Shown: piece after piece, positions 26,883 through 35,876 of the stretch
Numbering within the stretch: position 1 is the stretch's first letter
Layout of the letters: each line of letters opens with the position of its first letter
DNA from: Allorhizobium paknamense
GTDB lineage: Bacteria; Pseudomonadota; Alphaproteobacteria; Rhizobiales; Rhizobiaceae
Assembly (NCBI RefSeq): GCF_030815125.1
Contig: NZ_JAUSWH010000002.1
Span: 451,819 to 515,818, forward strand
DNA length: 64,000 nucleotides
Direction of reading: 5' to 3'
Notes under the pieces: generated by a model
What the model was told of the DNA's origin: nothing
What the model saw: the letters and a program-made list of their open reading frames with translations, nothing else
Database searches by the model: none
Translations under genes and position numbers: made by a program

Positions 26883-28166
26883 TCAGCGGGAGAAAGCGGT
26901 CATCCTTTCTTTTTGCGCGCTGAGGTGAGCGGCAAGTTGTGCGTGCCGTCGCTGCCAGAAGGGCCGGTCCGGCCACCGCCGCTCCATGCCGTACCAGGCA
27001 TGGATATGGTCGCAATAGGCTGTCCATATCGGCTGTAATTGCGCCTGATAATCGATAAGCGCATCTGTGTTGCCTTGAAGAAAACGATCTGCGGCTTCCG
27101 CTGCCGCAAGGCCCGTGTAGAGCGCATTGAACAGGCCCTGTGCCGAGAGCGGATCGAAGGCCAGTGCGGCATCGCCGACGGCCATCCAGCCGGAGCCTGT
27201 TGACACTGCGAGAACACTTCCCCGTGTTTCCGCAGGTAAAACCGGCTCCCACTTTTCCTGGAAACACTCCTGGTTTTTACGTGTTTCCGGACAGAAAACC
27301 GGAGCCCACTTTTCCTGGAAACACTTTAACCGGCTCGACTGGGCAGCCCGGTAGCCAAGCGCCGTGCCGGGGTGAAAGCCGCTGTTTTCGATTAGTTGCG
27401 AGAGATGGGGCTGTGCCATGGCGCGCTGCATCAACCCCTCTACCGAGGTCACCCCCGCATCCGCGGCAAGGTCGGCATCGGTGTGAAAGGCAATCACCCG
27501 CCTACCGCCGGGAAGCGGCGCGCTGTACCACCAGCCGTCCGGCTCTGCTTCAATGAAGGTCGTTCCGGCGGTGCGGTCTGCTGTATCGTCACCGTGGAGA
27601 TAGCTGCAAACCAACCGGTCCTGCACCTGCCGCTCCACCTTGAAATGCCGGGCAAGACCCGATGCCCGTCCCCCGGCGTCGATCAGCAGTCTTGCCGTGG
27701 CGGACATGGTTTTGCCGTTTGTTCCAATGGCGAGCTCAACCCGCCAGCCATCCGCTTCCCGCCCCACATTCAAGGCGCGGGCGGGCTGAAGAAGTGCTGC
27801 ACCGCGCCCCACGGCCTGCTGGCGCAGCCAGAGATCGAAACGGGCGCGGTCCAGATGCCAGCCCGGCCCATCGGGATCGCGCAGGCCGTCAGCCTCGAAG
27901 CCCAACTCCGCACCCCAGAAGGCGCGGCTGGCATGGCAGGGGGCATGGCCCTCTGCCAGGAATGATTCCCAGAGCCCCATGTCACGGAAAAGCCGCCGGG
28001 CTGCCGGGGCAAGCGATTCGCCAACCGTCACGCTTTGCCCGGACTGCCGCTCGATCAGAAGAACCCGGTAAAAGGGCGCGAGATTGAGCGCGAGACAGGC
28101 GCCTGCCGGTCCCGCGCCGATGATGATGGCGTCCGCGTCGATCACGCCGTTTGCGGCGTCTTTCAT
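26883..28166 (-). CDS. lodB: LodB-like flavoprotein (CTQ maturation), carrying two in-frame repeat modules
   Basis: 427 residues from MKDAANGVIDADAIIIGAGPAGACLAL; the start overlaps the lodA stop by 4 bases (ATGA). FAD-dependent oxidoreductase of the halogenase/monooxygenase type: N-terminal dinucleotide motif GAGPAGACL, DAGGRASGLAR in the middle, and the second FAD motif GWMAVGDAALAFDPLSAQG. In known lodA-lodB pairs this flavoprotein is needed to form the cysteine tryptophylquinone cofactor of LodA. Between YRAAQSSRL and LAVSTGSGW (about residues 281-314) lie two tandem 57-base units, each containing a 44-bp module A copy, giving CFQEKWAPVFCPETR and CFQEKWEPVLPAETR. The frame is kept. The insert precedes the FAD motif, so function may be kept or damaged; this is not decidable by eye. 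Confidence 0.85.
   Translation of the reverse strand: MKDAANGVIDADAIIIGAGPAGACLALNLAPFYRVLLIERQSGQSVTVGESLAPAARRLFRDMGLWESFLAEGHAPCHASRAFWGAELGFEADGLRDPDGPGWHLDRARFDLWLRQQAVGRGAALLQPARALNVGREADGWRVELAIGTNGKTMSATARLLIDAGGRASGLARHFKVERQVQDRLVCSYLHGDDTADRTAGTTFIEAEPDGWWYSAPLPGGRRVIAFHTDADLAADAGVTSVEGLMQRAMAQPHLSQLIENSGFHPGTALGYRAAQSSRLKCFQEKWAPVFCPETRKNQECFQEKWEPVLPAETRGSVLAVSTGSGWMAVGDAALAFDPLSAQGLFNALYTGLAAAEAADRFLQGNTDALIDYQAQLQPIWTAYCDHIHAWYGMERRWPDRPFWQRRHAQLAAHLSAQKERMTAFSR
27224..27267 (-). repeat. Repeat module A in lodB, copy 1
   Basis: 44 bp, ends GTGTTTCC and GGAAACAC: two base pairs of the usual GCATTTCC/GGAAATGC stem are changed on both sides together, so pairing is kept. Read in frame within lodB. 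Confidence 0.82.
27281..27324 (-). repeat. Repeat module A in lodB, copy 2
   Basis: 44 bp, same altered ends as copy 1, placed exactly 57 bp (19 codons) from it. The two copies differ at a handful of internal bases. Confidence 0.82.
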
Positions 28167-30070
28167 GCCCGGTTGTGGTCTGGTCTGCCGATCAGGAGGC
28201 ACATTTTATCGATGGTTGTTAGATCCGTATCAGGTGCATCGTCCTGCTCGACAGGTTTCGAGATCAGCCGGTGCTCGTCTTCTACCTCAATCAGCGCCGG
28301 AAATAGAGCTTTTCCGGTTTCGTCCTCCGGGCCGGGCCGCACTTCCACCACGCCCAGATGGTCGAAGTGATGGATCATGCGATTGATCTGCTCGGTATAG
28401 CCACTTTTCAGGCCAAGCGGCTCTATCCATGAGGCGCGCCGGGCAAAGGCGGCCAGCCGGTCCTCCTTCGGCAGGCTTGCATCCATGACGAGGGTATAAT
28501 CCTGCTTGGTCAGCACTTCATTCGGCACGCGGGCGGGCCAGAAGGTCGGCACGTTGGGATCATAGGTGGAGGTGTAACCTGACCGGCAGCTCGCGGTGTC
28601 CGTCTGCCACGGTACGGCCATCCAGCGGGTTATTCCGCCCGGAATTTGGCCGCCAAGAGGACCATTTGGACCTTTCGCCCCGTCTTTTGTCAGAATGGCG
28701 CCGAGACCGGGTTCCACCCAACCCTTTGGCGCATGCTTGAAGCGGAACGGTTCCATGTACATGGTGGTGTAGCGTACCGGCCATGTCATCTCGCAGCCGG
28801 GATGGAAGGCATCCGCCAAGCAGAAATCGAGCGCCGCACGCGTCAGAACATCGCCCTGTTCCACCAACGGCACCTCATCGAATGTGTGATAGACGGGCGC
28901 TGTTCCCCAGTCATCGATGAACTCGCCCTTTACCCATTGGTCCAGCATGGCAAGCTGCGTCACAGACAGCGTGCTATGCTGCCTTGGAGTTTTCGCGGGC
29001 GGATAGCTCATGGCGTCGCCATAGAGCCAAGGCCAGGGAACGGGCGACCAGGAATCCGTTTCGTCATGGCGGAAATTGTTCTTGATCACCCTTCGGAACT
29101 CTTCGCGGCTGGGGCTTTTGTTCCGCAGCCGGTCGATCCAGTCTTCGCTTGAGAAATCATAGGGCGATCCCCAGCCGAAACCCGCTGCAAAACCGGCATT
29201 GACCCATTGCAGCCCGCTCATCCGCTCAAAGATCGGGTAGAGATCGTTGGTAAAGGAGGGAAGCTCAGGCTGTTTCAGCGTCCCGGCCTTGATCGCCACG
29301 TCCCGCATCAGATCCCACAGGGTGCGCACGGATTTGCGCTGCGGTCCGTAATTGGGCGGGGCTACTACGATCCAGGCGGGCGTGACGGGCAGGTGCGCGC
29401 CTTCGAAGATCACTTCCGCCGTCACCGGACCATCGGAGACATCGTCATGCCAGCCTTCATTGTTGCCGAAGGTAATGGCGACGCTTTTGTCGTAGGAGGC
29501 GGATTTTCCGCGCCCGCCGGTGACCAGAAGACGCGCATCCTTTTCGCACCACATGCGGCCGAGATAGACCGGATCGCCCTGATGCATGAATTTGCCCGCC
29601 ACCATATCGACGCTTTGCTTTCCGTGGCCCGCATGCAGGCGGTGCTCGCCGGCATCCAGAACCAGAGCGGCCCGATCTGAAACGGTAGGATTGCGCAGCG
29701 TGGTCGGAGTGGCAAGGGCGGCTTCGGGAATATCGAGCGCGATCTGGAAACCGTACCAGGCGGCCTTGCGATTGGCGAGGTGCACCTGCCAGCGGATATC
29801 GGCGCCGCTTCCCGAAGCAGACAGTTCCTTCACAATCTGTCCGTCCTCATTGACACCGTAAATCCGGAAACGGGCCGCCTGCGGCAGCAGCCGTCCCTCT
29901 TTGTCGCGATAGGGATTGGGCGCTCCGTCCTTGACGATCACCGGCAGCGGATCCGGTACTTCCGGGCCGAGAACATAGCCTTCCGGCGCATTGCCGACAC
30001 GGGCTATGCCGATAGCCGGATAGATGACAGCCTTGACGATCTTGCTGGACGTGGTTTCTGCTGCAGCCAT
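28163..30070 (-). CDS. lodA: LodA/GoxA family cysteine-tryptophylquinone oxidase
   Basis: 635 residues from MAAAETTSSKIVKAVIYPAIGIARVGNAP; the segment YPAIGIARVGNAP is the family's N-terminal signature. LodA-type proteins oxidise amino acids (lysine epsilon-amine or glycine), giving ammonia and hydrogen peroxide. Their cofactor is made from a Cys and a Trp of the protein itself. Candidate residues: Asp491-x3-Cys495 in DTASCRSGY (same spacing as the essential Asp and Cys of LodA, from memory) and Trp511 in TFWPARVPNEVL. Other conserved parts: IVVAPPNYGPQRKSVRTLWDL and YPPAKTPRQHSTLSVTQLAMLDQW. No signal peptide seen. Followed by lodB with overlap. Lysine versus glycine specificity cannot be called. 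Confidence 0.88.
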   Translation of the reverse strand: MAAAETTSSKIVKAVIYPAIGIARVGNAPEGYVLGPEVPDPLPVIVKDGAPNPYRDKEGRLLPQAARFRIYGVNEDGQIVKELSASGSGADIRWQVHLANRKAAWYGFQIALDIPEAALATPTTLRNPTVSDRAALVLDAGEHRLHAGHGKQSVDMVAGKFMHQGDPVYLGRMWCEKDARLLVTGGRGKSASYDKSVAITFGNNEGWHDDVSDGPVTAEVIFEGAHLPVTPAWIVVAPPNYGPQRKSVRTLWDLMRDVAIKAGTLKQPELPSFTNDLYPIFERMSGLQWVNAGFAAGFGWGSPYDFSSEDWIDRLRNKSPSREEFRRVIKNNFRHDETDSWSPVPWPWLYGDAMSYPPAKTPRQHSTLSVTQLAMLDQWVKGEFIDDWGTAPVYHTFDEVPLVEQGDVLTRAALDFCLADAFHPGCEMTWPVRYTTMYMEPFRFKHAPKGWVEPGLGAILTKDGAKGPNGPLGGQIPGGITRWMAVPWQTDTASCRSGYTSTYDPNVPTFWPARVPNEVLTKQDYTLVMDASLPKEDRLAAFARRASWIEPLGLKSGYTEQINRMIHHFDHLGVVEVRPGPEDETGKALFPALIEVEDEHRLISKPVEQDDAPDTDLTTIDKMCLLIGRPDHNRA

Positions 30071-30403
30071 GAAAAATCCCGCCTTGAAATAAGGGTGAAG
30101 ATGAAAAGGGAATGACCAAGGGAATGCATGCGCAAAGCCCCTTCCATGCTCCTCCTGAAGGGATGATGCGCGTATGAATGTCAGGATGCACTTATAAAGG
30201 GTGCTCTGTCCTGCTGCAATCCCGTGCTTGGATAGGACCAATTTTGGTCACGTCTTGGCCGCCTGCCGTCATCGCATGGGGATGATTGAGCAATCGTCCC
30301 AGGGCGGTGACGCAGAACAGGTCAGGCCGCTTTGGTGCTGGACAAGCCCCGCCTTGCTGGCGCATATCATCGCCGCACGATGAAGAGCAGGCGGGAGTGA
30401 TGA
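30071..30403. other. Intergenic region between divergent lodA and FAD-linked oxidase
   Basis: 333 bp likely to hold both promoters. It contains an inverted repeat at 30236-30249 (GACCAA-TT-TTGGTC) that could be a regulator site. No gene or repeat module seen. Confidence 0.5.
30236..30249. promoter_or_regulatory. Inverted repeat, possible operator
   Basis: GACCAA and TTGGTC arms around TT, midway between lodA and the divergent oxidase gene. A regulator-binding role is inference only. Confidence 0.35.
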
Positions 30404-31813
30404 ATGAGCCGCAAGGATGTGATCGCGGGGCCTCGCAATGAAGAAGGAATTGCCACGGTTCTCGGCCTGTTGAAGCAGCGCTTCGGGGAGCGGTTCCAGA
30501 CCGGGCTCTCCTTTCGTGAGCAGCATGCCCACACCACCACCTATCTGCCGGCGCAATTGCCCGATGGCGTGGTTTTCGTGGAAAGTGCCGATGAGGTGCA
30601 GGCGGTGGTGAAGGCCTGTGCCGAGCACAAGGTGCCGATGGTGCCCTTTGGCGTCGGCACCTCGCTGGAGGCGCAGGTCAATGCCGCCCATGGCGGAATT
30701 TCCATTGATTTCAGCCGAATGGACAAGGTTCTGGAGGTTAATGCCGAAGATCTGGATTGCACCGTGCAGCCGGGCGTGACGCGTGAGGCGCTGAACACCT
30801 ATCTGCGCGATACCGGCCTGTTCTTCCCGATCGATCCCGGCGCCAATGCGACCATCGGCGGCATGGCCTCCACGCGAGCCTCCGGCACCAATGCCGTGCG
30901 CTATGGGACGATGAAGGACAATGTGCTGGCGCTGACCGTCGTCACCGCCAATGGCGAGGAGATCAGAACGGCCAGGCGTGCCCGCAAATCTTCGGCGGGC
31001 TACGATCTCACCCGGCTTTTCGTTGGCGCGGAGGGCACGCTTGGTGTGATCACGTCCGTGACCTTGCGCCTGCAAGGGATACCGGAGAAGATCGGCGGCG
31101 GCATTTGCCAGTTTGCCGATGTCAAGGCGGCCTGCGATGCGGTGATCATGACCATTCAGCTCGGTATTCCGGTGGCGCGTATCGAGCTTCTGGATGCCAT
31201 GCAGGTCAGGGCCTGCAATGCCTATTCCAACCTGACGCTGCCGGAAAAGCCGACGCTCTTCCTGGAATTTCATGGCACGGAACAGACGGTTGCCATGCAG
31301 TCCGAGCAATTTGCCGAGATTGCCCGGGAGTATGGCGCGGAAAACCTCCGCTTCACCTCCGATCCGGAAGAACGCGCCCAGATGTGGAAGGCGCGGCACA
31401 ACGCCTACTGGGCGGGCAGGGCACTTGCCCCGCATCTGAACGGCCTTTCCACCGATGTATGCGTGCCGATTTCGCGGCTGGCTGATTGCCTGGCGCAAAC
31501 CCAGGCGGATATTGCCGAGACCGGGTTGCTGGCCCCCATTGTCGGCCATGTCGGCGATGGGAACTTTCACGTCCTTATTCTCTTCGATGACAAGGACGGT
31601 GCCGATGTCGACAAGGTCGAAGCCTTCCTGACGCGGCTCAACGCCCGGGCGCTGGCCATGGATGGCACCTGCACCGGCGAACACGGCGTAGGGCAGGGCA
31701 AGATGAGCTATCTGGAAGCCGAACTGGGTGGCGCGCTCGACGTGATGCGGCAGGTGAAGCGGGCGCTCGATCCCGACAATCTGTTCAATCCGGGCAAGAT
31801 CTTCCGGTTGTAA
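30404..31813 (+). CDS. FAD-linked oxidase, D-lactate dehydrogenase (cytochrome) / glycolate oxidase GlcD type
   Basis: 469 residues. Oxidises a 2-hydroxy acid such as D-lactate or glycolate. N-terminal FAD-binding type 4 domain: VPMVPFGVGTSLEAQVNAAHGGISIDFSRM, VQPGVTREALNTYL, DPGANATIGGMASTRASGTNAVRYGTM; then LFVGAEGTLGVITSVTLRL. C-terminal FAD-oxidase domain with GHVGDGNFHVLILFD (metal-binding His) and CTGEHGVGQGKMSYLEAE, ending DPDNLFNPGKIFRL. These C-terminal marks fit the GlcD/Dld group. Stands alone, divergent from lodA. Its TAA stop lies in the flank of the first of three tandem module A copies. Confidence 0.88.
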   Translation: MSRKDVIAGPRNEEGIATVLGLLKQRFGERFQTGLSFREQHAHTTTYLPAQLPDGVVFVESADEVQAVVKACAEHKVPMVPFGVGTSLEAQVNAAHGGISIDFSRMDKVLEVNAEDLDCTVQPGVTREALNTYLRDTGLFFPIDPGANATIGGMASTRASGTNAVRYGTMKDNVLALTVVTANGEEIRTARRARKSSAGYDLTRLFVGAEGTLGVITSVTLRLQGIPEKIGGGICQFADVKAACDAVIMTIQLGIPVARIELLDAMQVRACNAYSNLTLPEKPTLFLEFHGTEQTVAMQSEQFAEIAREYGAENLRFTSDPEERAQMWKARHNAYWAGRALAPHLNGLSTDVCVPISRLADCLAQTQADIAETGLLAPIVGHVGDGNFHVLILFDDKDGADVDKVEAFLTRLNARALAMDGTCTGEHGVGQGKMSYLEAELGGALDVMRQVKRALDPDNLFNPGKIFRL

Positions 31814-31980
31814 AGCATTTCCAGGGAAAGTGGTTTCCGGTTTCCCGTTCGGAAATGCGTAAAAACCAAAGCATTTCCAGGGAAAGTGGTCACCGGTTTC
31901 CCGTCCGGAAATGCGGTAAGACCAAAGCATTTCCAGGGAAAGTGGTCACCGGTTTCCCGTCCGGAAATGCGGTAAGACAA
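31812..31980 (+). repeat. Three tandem copies of module A, 56-bp period
   Basis: Copies at 31815-31858, 31871-31914 and 31927-31970, each 44 bp with GCATTTCC and GGAAATGC ends, joined by 12-base links (GTAAAAACCAAA, GGTAAGACCAAA). Copies 2 and 3 are the same sequence; copy 1 differs at a few bases. The 56-bp period contrasts with 57 bp in the coding array in lodB. Confidence 0.88.
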
Positions 31981-32030
31981 GAAGGCGCTTGTCCTTCGGG
32001 TTCAAGCGGTTAGTTTATTCTTTCTGAAAG

Positions 32031-35000
32031 ATGAATGGGGAGGGGCCGCAAAGGCCCTTTTCCCGGATAGATAGGTTGGGTGTGTTCGGCAGGTTGTTCA
32101 TCGCGGTTGGCGGTTTGGTGGTGTTGGTGCTGTTTGCGGCGCTGCTGGCCCCCTTGTTCGTGGACTGGACCGGTTTTCGGGAAAATTTCGAGGCGGAAGC
32201 CAGCCGCATTCTGGGCAAGAAGGTGGTGGTAAATGGCGCCGTGGAAGCGCGCATCCTGCCCTTTCCCTCCGTCACCCTCAAGGATGTGACCGTCGGGCCG
32301 GGGGAGGATGGCCAGACGCTGGTGCATGTCGCGAGCTTCTCCATGGATGCCGAGCTTGCGCCTTTTCTGTCGGGTGAAACCCGGATTTTCAGCATGCGGG
32401 TGGAAAAGCCGGAGGTGAGGCTGCGCCTGCTGGCAAATGGCTCGCTGGACTGGCTGCGCGGCAGCCGTCCAAGCCTGCCCGCCGGAACCGTGGTGCTGGA
32501 AAAGGCGACGGTGACCGATGGCGACGTGACCTTCATCGACGAGCAGACCGGCCGTACCCGTCACATCAGCGGGTTGAATGCCGATCTTTCCGCCCGCTCA
32601 CTGGCCGGCCCTTGGTCGGTGTCGGGCCGGGCGGCGCTGGATGGGCAGGCGGGCACCTTCACGCTGTCCAGCCTCCAGCCGGAAGCGGGCTCCACCTCTG
32701 TGCCGGTGAAAATCCGCATTTCGCCGGACAGCGAGCCGGTGGATATCGATCTCGCTGGCGACCTTGCCCTGCAAAATGGCAGGCCGACCCTTAAAGGCAG
32801 TTTCGTTTCGGTCCTGAAAGCGGTTGCCGAGCACGGAGACAGGCCGCAGCCGGGCGATAAGCCGGTGCCGCAGCCGCGGGTGAAGGGTAAATTCGAGCTT
32901 GCCAATGACCGCATCCGCGTGCCGGAATACCGGCTGGAAATCGGGGCGGCGGATAATCCTTATGTCATCACTGGCGAGGCGACGCTGGATACCGGCAAGG
33001 CGCCGGAATTCCTGCTGACGGCGGATGGCCAGCAGATCGATGTCGACAAGCTGGCTGCCAATGTGCCGAAGGGCAAGACTGGCCGGATCGGCGAGAGTTC
33101 TGCTCGCCAGCGCATCCGCGCGCTGATTGCCCTGGCGGATGATATTCCCATTCCCACCGTTCCGGGCCGCGCCAGCCTGAAACTGCCCGCCATCGTGGCG
33201 GGCGATACGGTTATTCGCGATGTCACGCTGGATCTGAGGCCGGATGGGGAAGGCTGGCAGGTGGATAAGGCCGTGGCGCTGCTGCCGGGCCGCACCCAGG
33301 TGGAGGCCTCCGGCCATTTGCGGCTGAAAGGCGATGCCTCCTTTAGCGGCTCGCTGCTGGCTGCGTCCAATCAGCCGTCGGGACTGGCAGGCTGGCTCTC
33401 CGGTGATGTCGATCCGGCGCTCCGGCAGTTGAAGACGGCGGGCTTTTCGGCGGAAGTGCAATTGACCGAGGATGAGCAGCGGTTTGAAAAGCTGGAGCTT
33501 GCCATGGGCACGGCCAGCCTCAAGGGCAGGCTGGAGCGTCAGGCAAAGGACGGAGCCGAGCCGGCGCTGTCCTTCGATCTCACCGGCAATGAATTCGATT
33601 ATGACACCGCACGGGCGCTGGCTTCGCTGGTGGCGGGCGATGCCAGTACCGAGGCGCTGCTGCGGCATCAGGTGGCCGGGCAGATCAAGGTCGGGGCCTT
33701 CTCGGTGGCCGGGTTGACGGCCCGCGATGTCAACGGGCTCTTCACCTACAAGGACGGCGGCTTCTCGCTGCGCAAGCTGGAGATCGGTGATCTTGCCGGG
33801 GCCAGCCTTACCGCCAATGGCGAGGCCTCCGGCTCGCTGGCAGATTATAACGGCAAGGCGCAGGTCATTCTGCATGCGGGCGACGTGTCGGGCTTTCTGG
33901 CCATGTTGAACCGGCAGGTGCCGGATTATCCGCTGCTGGCGAAGATTGCCAGCCATGGCCGCTGGTATGGCGAGACCGATCTGGTGCTGGATGCGCGCTT
34001 TGGCGATGCGCAATATGGCGGCGTGAAGCTCGATCTGCATGGCAAGGCCAATGGCACGGAGATCAGCGCCAATCTGAGCCGCAACAGCCTGTTCGATCCG
34101 ATGGACGATGCTGAAAAGACGGCGCATGTCGCCTTCAGGAATGAAGAGCCTGCGACCCTGCTCGGCCAACTGGGTCTCGATCCGCTGCCGCTGCCGGTGG
34201 ATGGGCCTGCAAGCCTCACGGTTGACCTTGCCCAGAGGGGGAGCGATCCGGCCACGGGCAAGGCGAACGTGTCGGTCGCTTCGACGGCGCTGGACGTGGA
34301 GGGGCGTGTCACTCTCTCCAAAGACCGTTTCGGCGACGGTCAGGCGCATGTGTCTCTGAAAAGCGAGGATATCGAGCCGCTGCTGGTGATGAATGCCTTG
34401 AGCCTTCCGGGCTTCGGGCAGGGCCTGCCGCTGTCGCTGTCGGCGGATGTCGAGCGGCAGTCGGGCACGCTGGTGCTCAGCCAGATCCAGGGCAATGTTG
34501 ACGGCAATGCGGTGGCGGGCCAGCTCAATCTGGAACGGGGCGACAATCCCAGACTGGACGGCGCGCTGACGCTGCAAACGGCCAGCCTTGACTGGCTGGC
34601 ATCCACCGTGCTTGGCCCACTGACCGCTGCCGATGGTGGCCTGATGCGGGAGAAATTGCATGTCCCCATCTGGGGTAACGCCGAACTGGCTTTGGTCGTG
34701 GATGCCAAATCGCTGGACATGGGCGAACTTCCGCCAGCCTCGGATGCAAAACTCAGATTTTCCGTGGTGGATGGCGGCGTGCAGATGGAAAGCCTGACCG
34801 GCCAATGGCTGGGCGGCACGCTGGAAGGCCAGATGAGCCTTTCCAACACGCAGCAGACAGGCTTTCTGCGCGGCAAGGCGACGGTCAAGCAGGTTGATCT
34901 TGCCCGGCTGTGGCAAACCGGCAGGTTGAGCGGCAAGGGCGATTTGGACCTGACCCTTGAAGGCAGCGGCCCGACGGTTGCCGATCTCCTGTCGTCGGTC

Positions 35001-35696
35001 AACGGTTCCGGCAAGGCGATGGTCTCGCCGCTGGTGGTGGCCGGTCTCGATCTTTCGGCCTATGACGCGCTTCAAAAGGCGTTTGCCGGGGAGACCGGCG
35101 AGATTGCGGCAAGCCGGGTGGCGCAGATGCTTCCCTCGCTGCTCGCAAAGGCACCGGCTCGGCTGGAGAAGGTTGAACTGCCGCTGACCGTTACGCAGGG
35201 GACGATCCGCTTTCAGGGTGTGCATCTTGCTGCACCCCCGGGCGAACTCAGGGCTGACGGAACGGTGGGGCTTGCCGATGGTGATGTCGATGCCGCGCTG
35301 ACCATTGCCTATCCGCCGGGCGAAGATGCGCCGCAAGGCAGTGCTCCGGAACTGACGCTCTCACTGACAGGACCAGTCGCGGCGCCCGTTTTGACCTATG
35401 GTGTGGAGGCTCTGGCCAACGATCTTTCGGCGCGCGCGCTGGAGCGTGAGCGCAGGCGGGTGGAAACCTTGCAGGCCAATGTGCTGGAAAAGCAGCGCCT
35501 GCGCCGGGAGGCGGCCTATTATGCCGCGCTCGCCGCATCACGTCAGGCGGAGCGGGCAAGGCAGGAGGCCGAACGCCGGGCTGCGGCGGAAAAGGCGGGG
35601 AATGATAACGCCCCGCCGGTGACCGCGCCACCGGCGCCGGAACGGCCTGCCGATCAGCCCATGCTGGATATGCGCAGCCTGCCGGGTGGAAATTAG
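32031..35696 (+). CDS. AsmA family protein (large envelope protein)
   Basis: 1221 residues. Begins with a short cytoplasmic end, one membrane segment (about 18-42, LFIAVGGLVVLVLFAALLAPLFV), then the AsmA-type start DWTGFRENFEAEASRILGKKVVVNGAVEARILPFPSVTLKDVTVG. A long beta-rich body follows, with the C-terminal AsmA_2 region (GKGDLDLTLEGSGPTVADLLSSVNGSGKAMV). The last 100 residues are Ala/Arg/Glu-rich and look helical. AsmA-like proteins are bridge-type lipid carriers or outer-membrane assembly factors in the periplasm. Start is uncertain: the ribosome-binding site before 32031 is weak. Confidence 0.85.
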   Translation: MNGEGPQRPFSRIDRLGVFGRLFIAVGGLVVLVLFAALLAPLFVDWTGFRENFEAEASRILGKKVVVNGAVEARILPFPSVTLKDVTVGPGEDGQTLVHVASFSMDAELAPFLSGETRIFSMRVEKPEVRLRLLANGSLDWLRGSRPSLPAGTVVLEKATVTDGDVTFIDEQTGRTRHISGLNADLSARSLAGPWSVSGRAALDGQAGTFTLSSLQPEAGSTSVPVKIRISPDSEPVDIDLAGDLALQNGRPTLKGSFVSVLKAVAEHGDRPQPGDKPVPQPRVKGKFELANDRIRVPEYRLEIGAADNPYVITGEATLDTGKAPEFLLTADGQQIDVDKLAANVPKGKTGRIGESSARQRIRALIALADDIPIPTVPGRASLKLPAIVAGDTVIRDVTLDLRPDGEGWQVDKAVALLPGRTQVEASGHLRLKGDASFSGSLLAASNQPSGLAGWLSGDVDPALRQLKTAGFSAEVQLTEDEQRFEKLELAMGTASLKGRLERQAKDGAEPALSFDLTGNEFDYDTARALASLVAGDASTEALLRHQVAGQIKVGAFSVAGLTARDVNGLFTYKDGGFSLRKLEIGDLAGASLTANGEASGSLADYNGKAQVILHAGDVSGFLAMLNRQVPDYPLLAKIASHGRWYGETDLVLDARFGDAQYGGVKLDLHGKANGTEISANLSRNSLFDPMDDAEKTAHVAFRNEEPATLLGQLGLDPLPLPVDGPASLTVDLAQRGSDPATGKANVSVASTALDVEGRVTLSKDRFGDGQAHVSLKSEDIEPLLVMNALSLPGFGQGLPLSLSADVERQSGTLVLSQIQGNVDGNAVAGQLNLERGDNPRLDGALTLQTASLDWLASTVLGPLTAADGGLMREKLHVPIWGNAELALVVDAKSLDMGELPPASDAKLRFSVVDGGVQMESLTGQWLGGTLEGQMSLSNTQQTGFLRGKATVKQVDLARLWQTGRLSGKGDLDLTLEGSGPTVADLLSSVNGSGKAMVSPLVVAGLDLSAYDALQKAFAGETGEIAASRVAQMLPSLLAKAPARLEKVELPLTVTQGTIRFQGVHLAAPPGELRADGTVGLADGDVDAALTIAYPPGEDAPQGSAPELTLSLTGPVAAPVLTYGVEALANDLSARALERERRRVETLQANVLEKQRLRREAAYYAALAASRQAERARQEAERRAAAEKAGNDNAPPVTAPPAPERPADQPMLDMRSLPGGN

Positions 35697-35697
35697 T

Positions 35698-35760
35698 GCA
35701 TTATCCGGAGAAAGTGCGTAGCGGTTTCCCGCCTCACCATATGTAGAACCTCAGCGTCGA
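35698..35760. repeat. Decayed RIME-like repeat
   Basis: GCATTATCCGGAGAAAGTGCGTAGCGGTTTCCC resembles the core of module A (GAAAGTGG, CCGGTTTCCC) but lacks the right arm. Starts one base after the AsmA gene's stop codon. Confidence 0.45.
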
Positions 35761-35786
35761 GGCGTTTGAAAGACAAAAAAGAACCG

Positions 35787-35813
35787 CTATGCCGTCATGG
35801 CAGAGCGGTGCTG
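35787..35813 (+). terminator. Hairpin downstream of the AsmA-like gene
   Basis: Arms ACCGCTATGCC and GGCAGAGCGGT with one mismatch; no strong T-run. Possible terminator between convergent genes. Confidence 0.4.
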
Positions 35814-35876
35814 GGTCAGAGCATTGCGCGGCTTTGAAAGCCAGGGCGCATGCTTAAAACAGGGATTGAGTCTGAC

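Noticed and set aside
30269..31930. Long minus-strand reading frame opposite the FAD-linked oxidase
   Set aside because: Mirror frame of a high-GC gene; it has no recognisable domain, and its ends run through the repeat array and intergenic DNA.
31812..31980. Possible CRISPR array
   Set aside because: Three direct repeats with 56-bp period, but the links are 12 bases and nearly identical, not spacers, and there are no cas genes; this is a tandem RIME-like repeat.
32598..35336. 912-residue minus-strand frame opposite the AsmA-like gene
   Set aside because: Arg/His/Gln-rich sequence typical of antisense frames in high-GC DNA; the plus-strand product has a clear family match.
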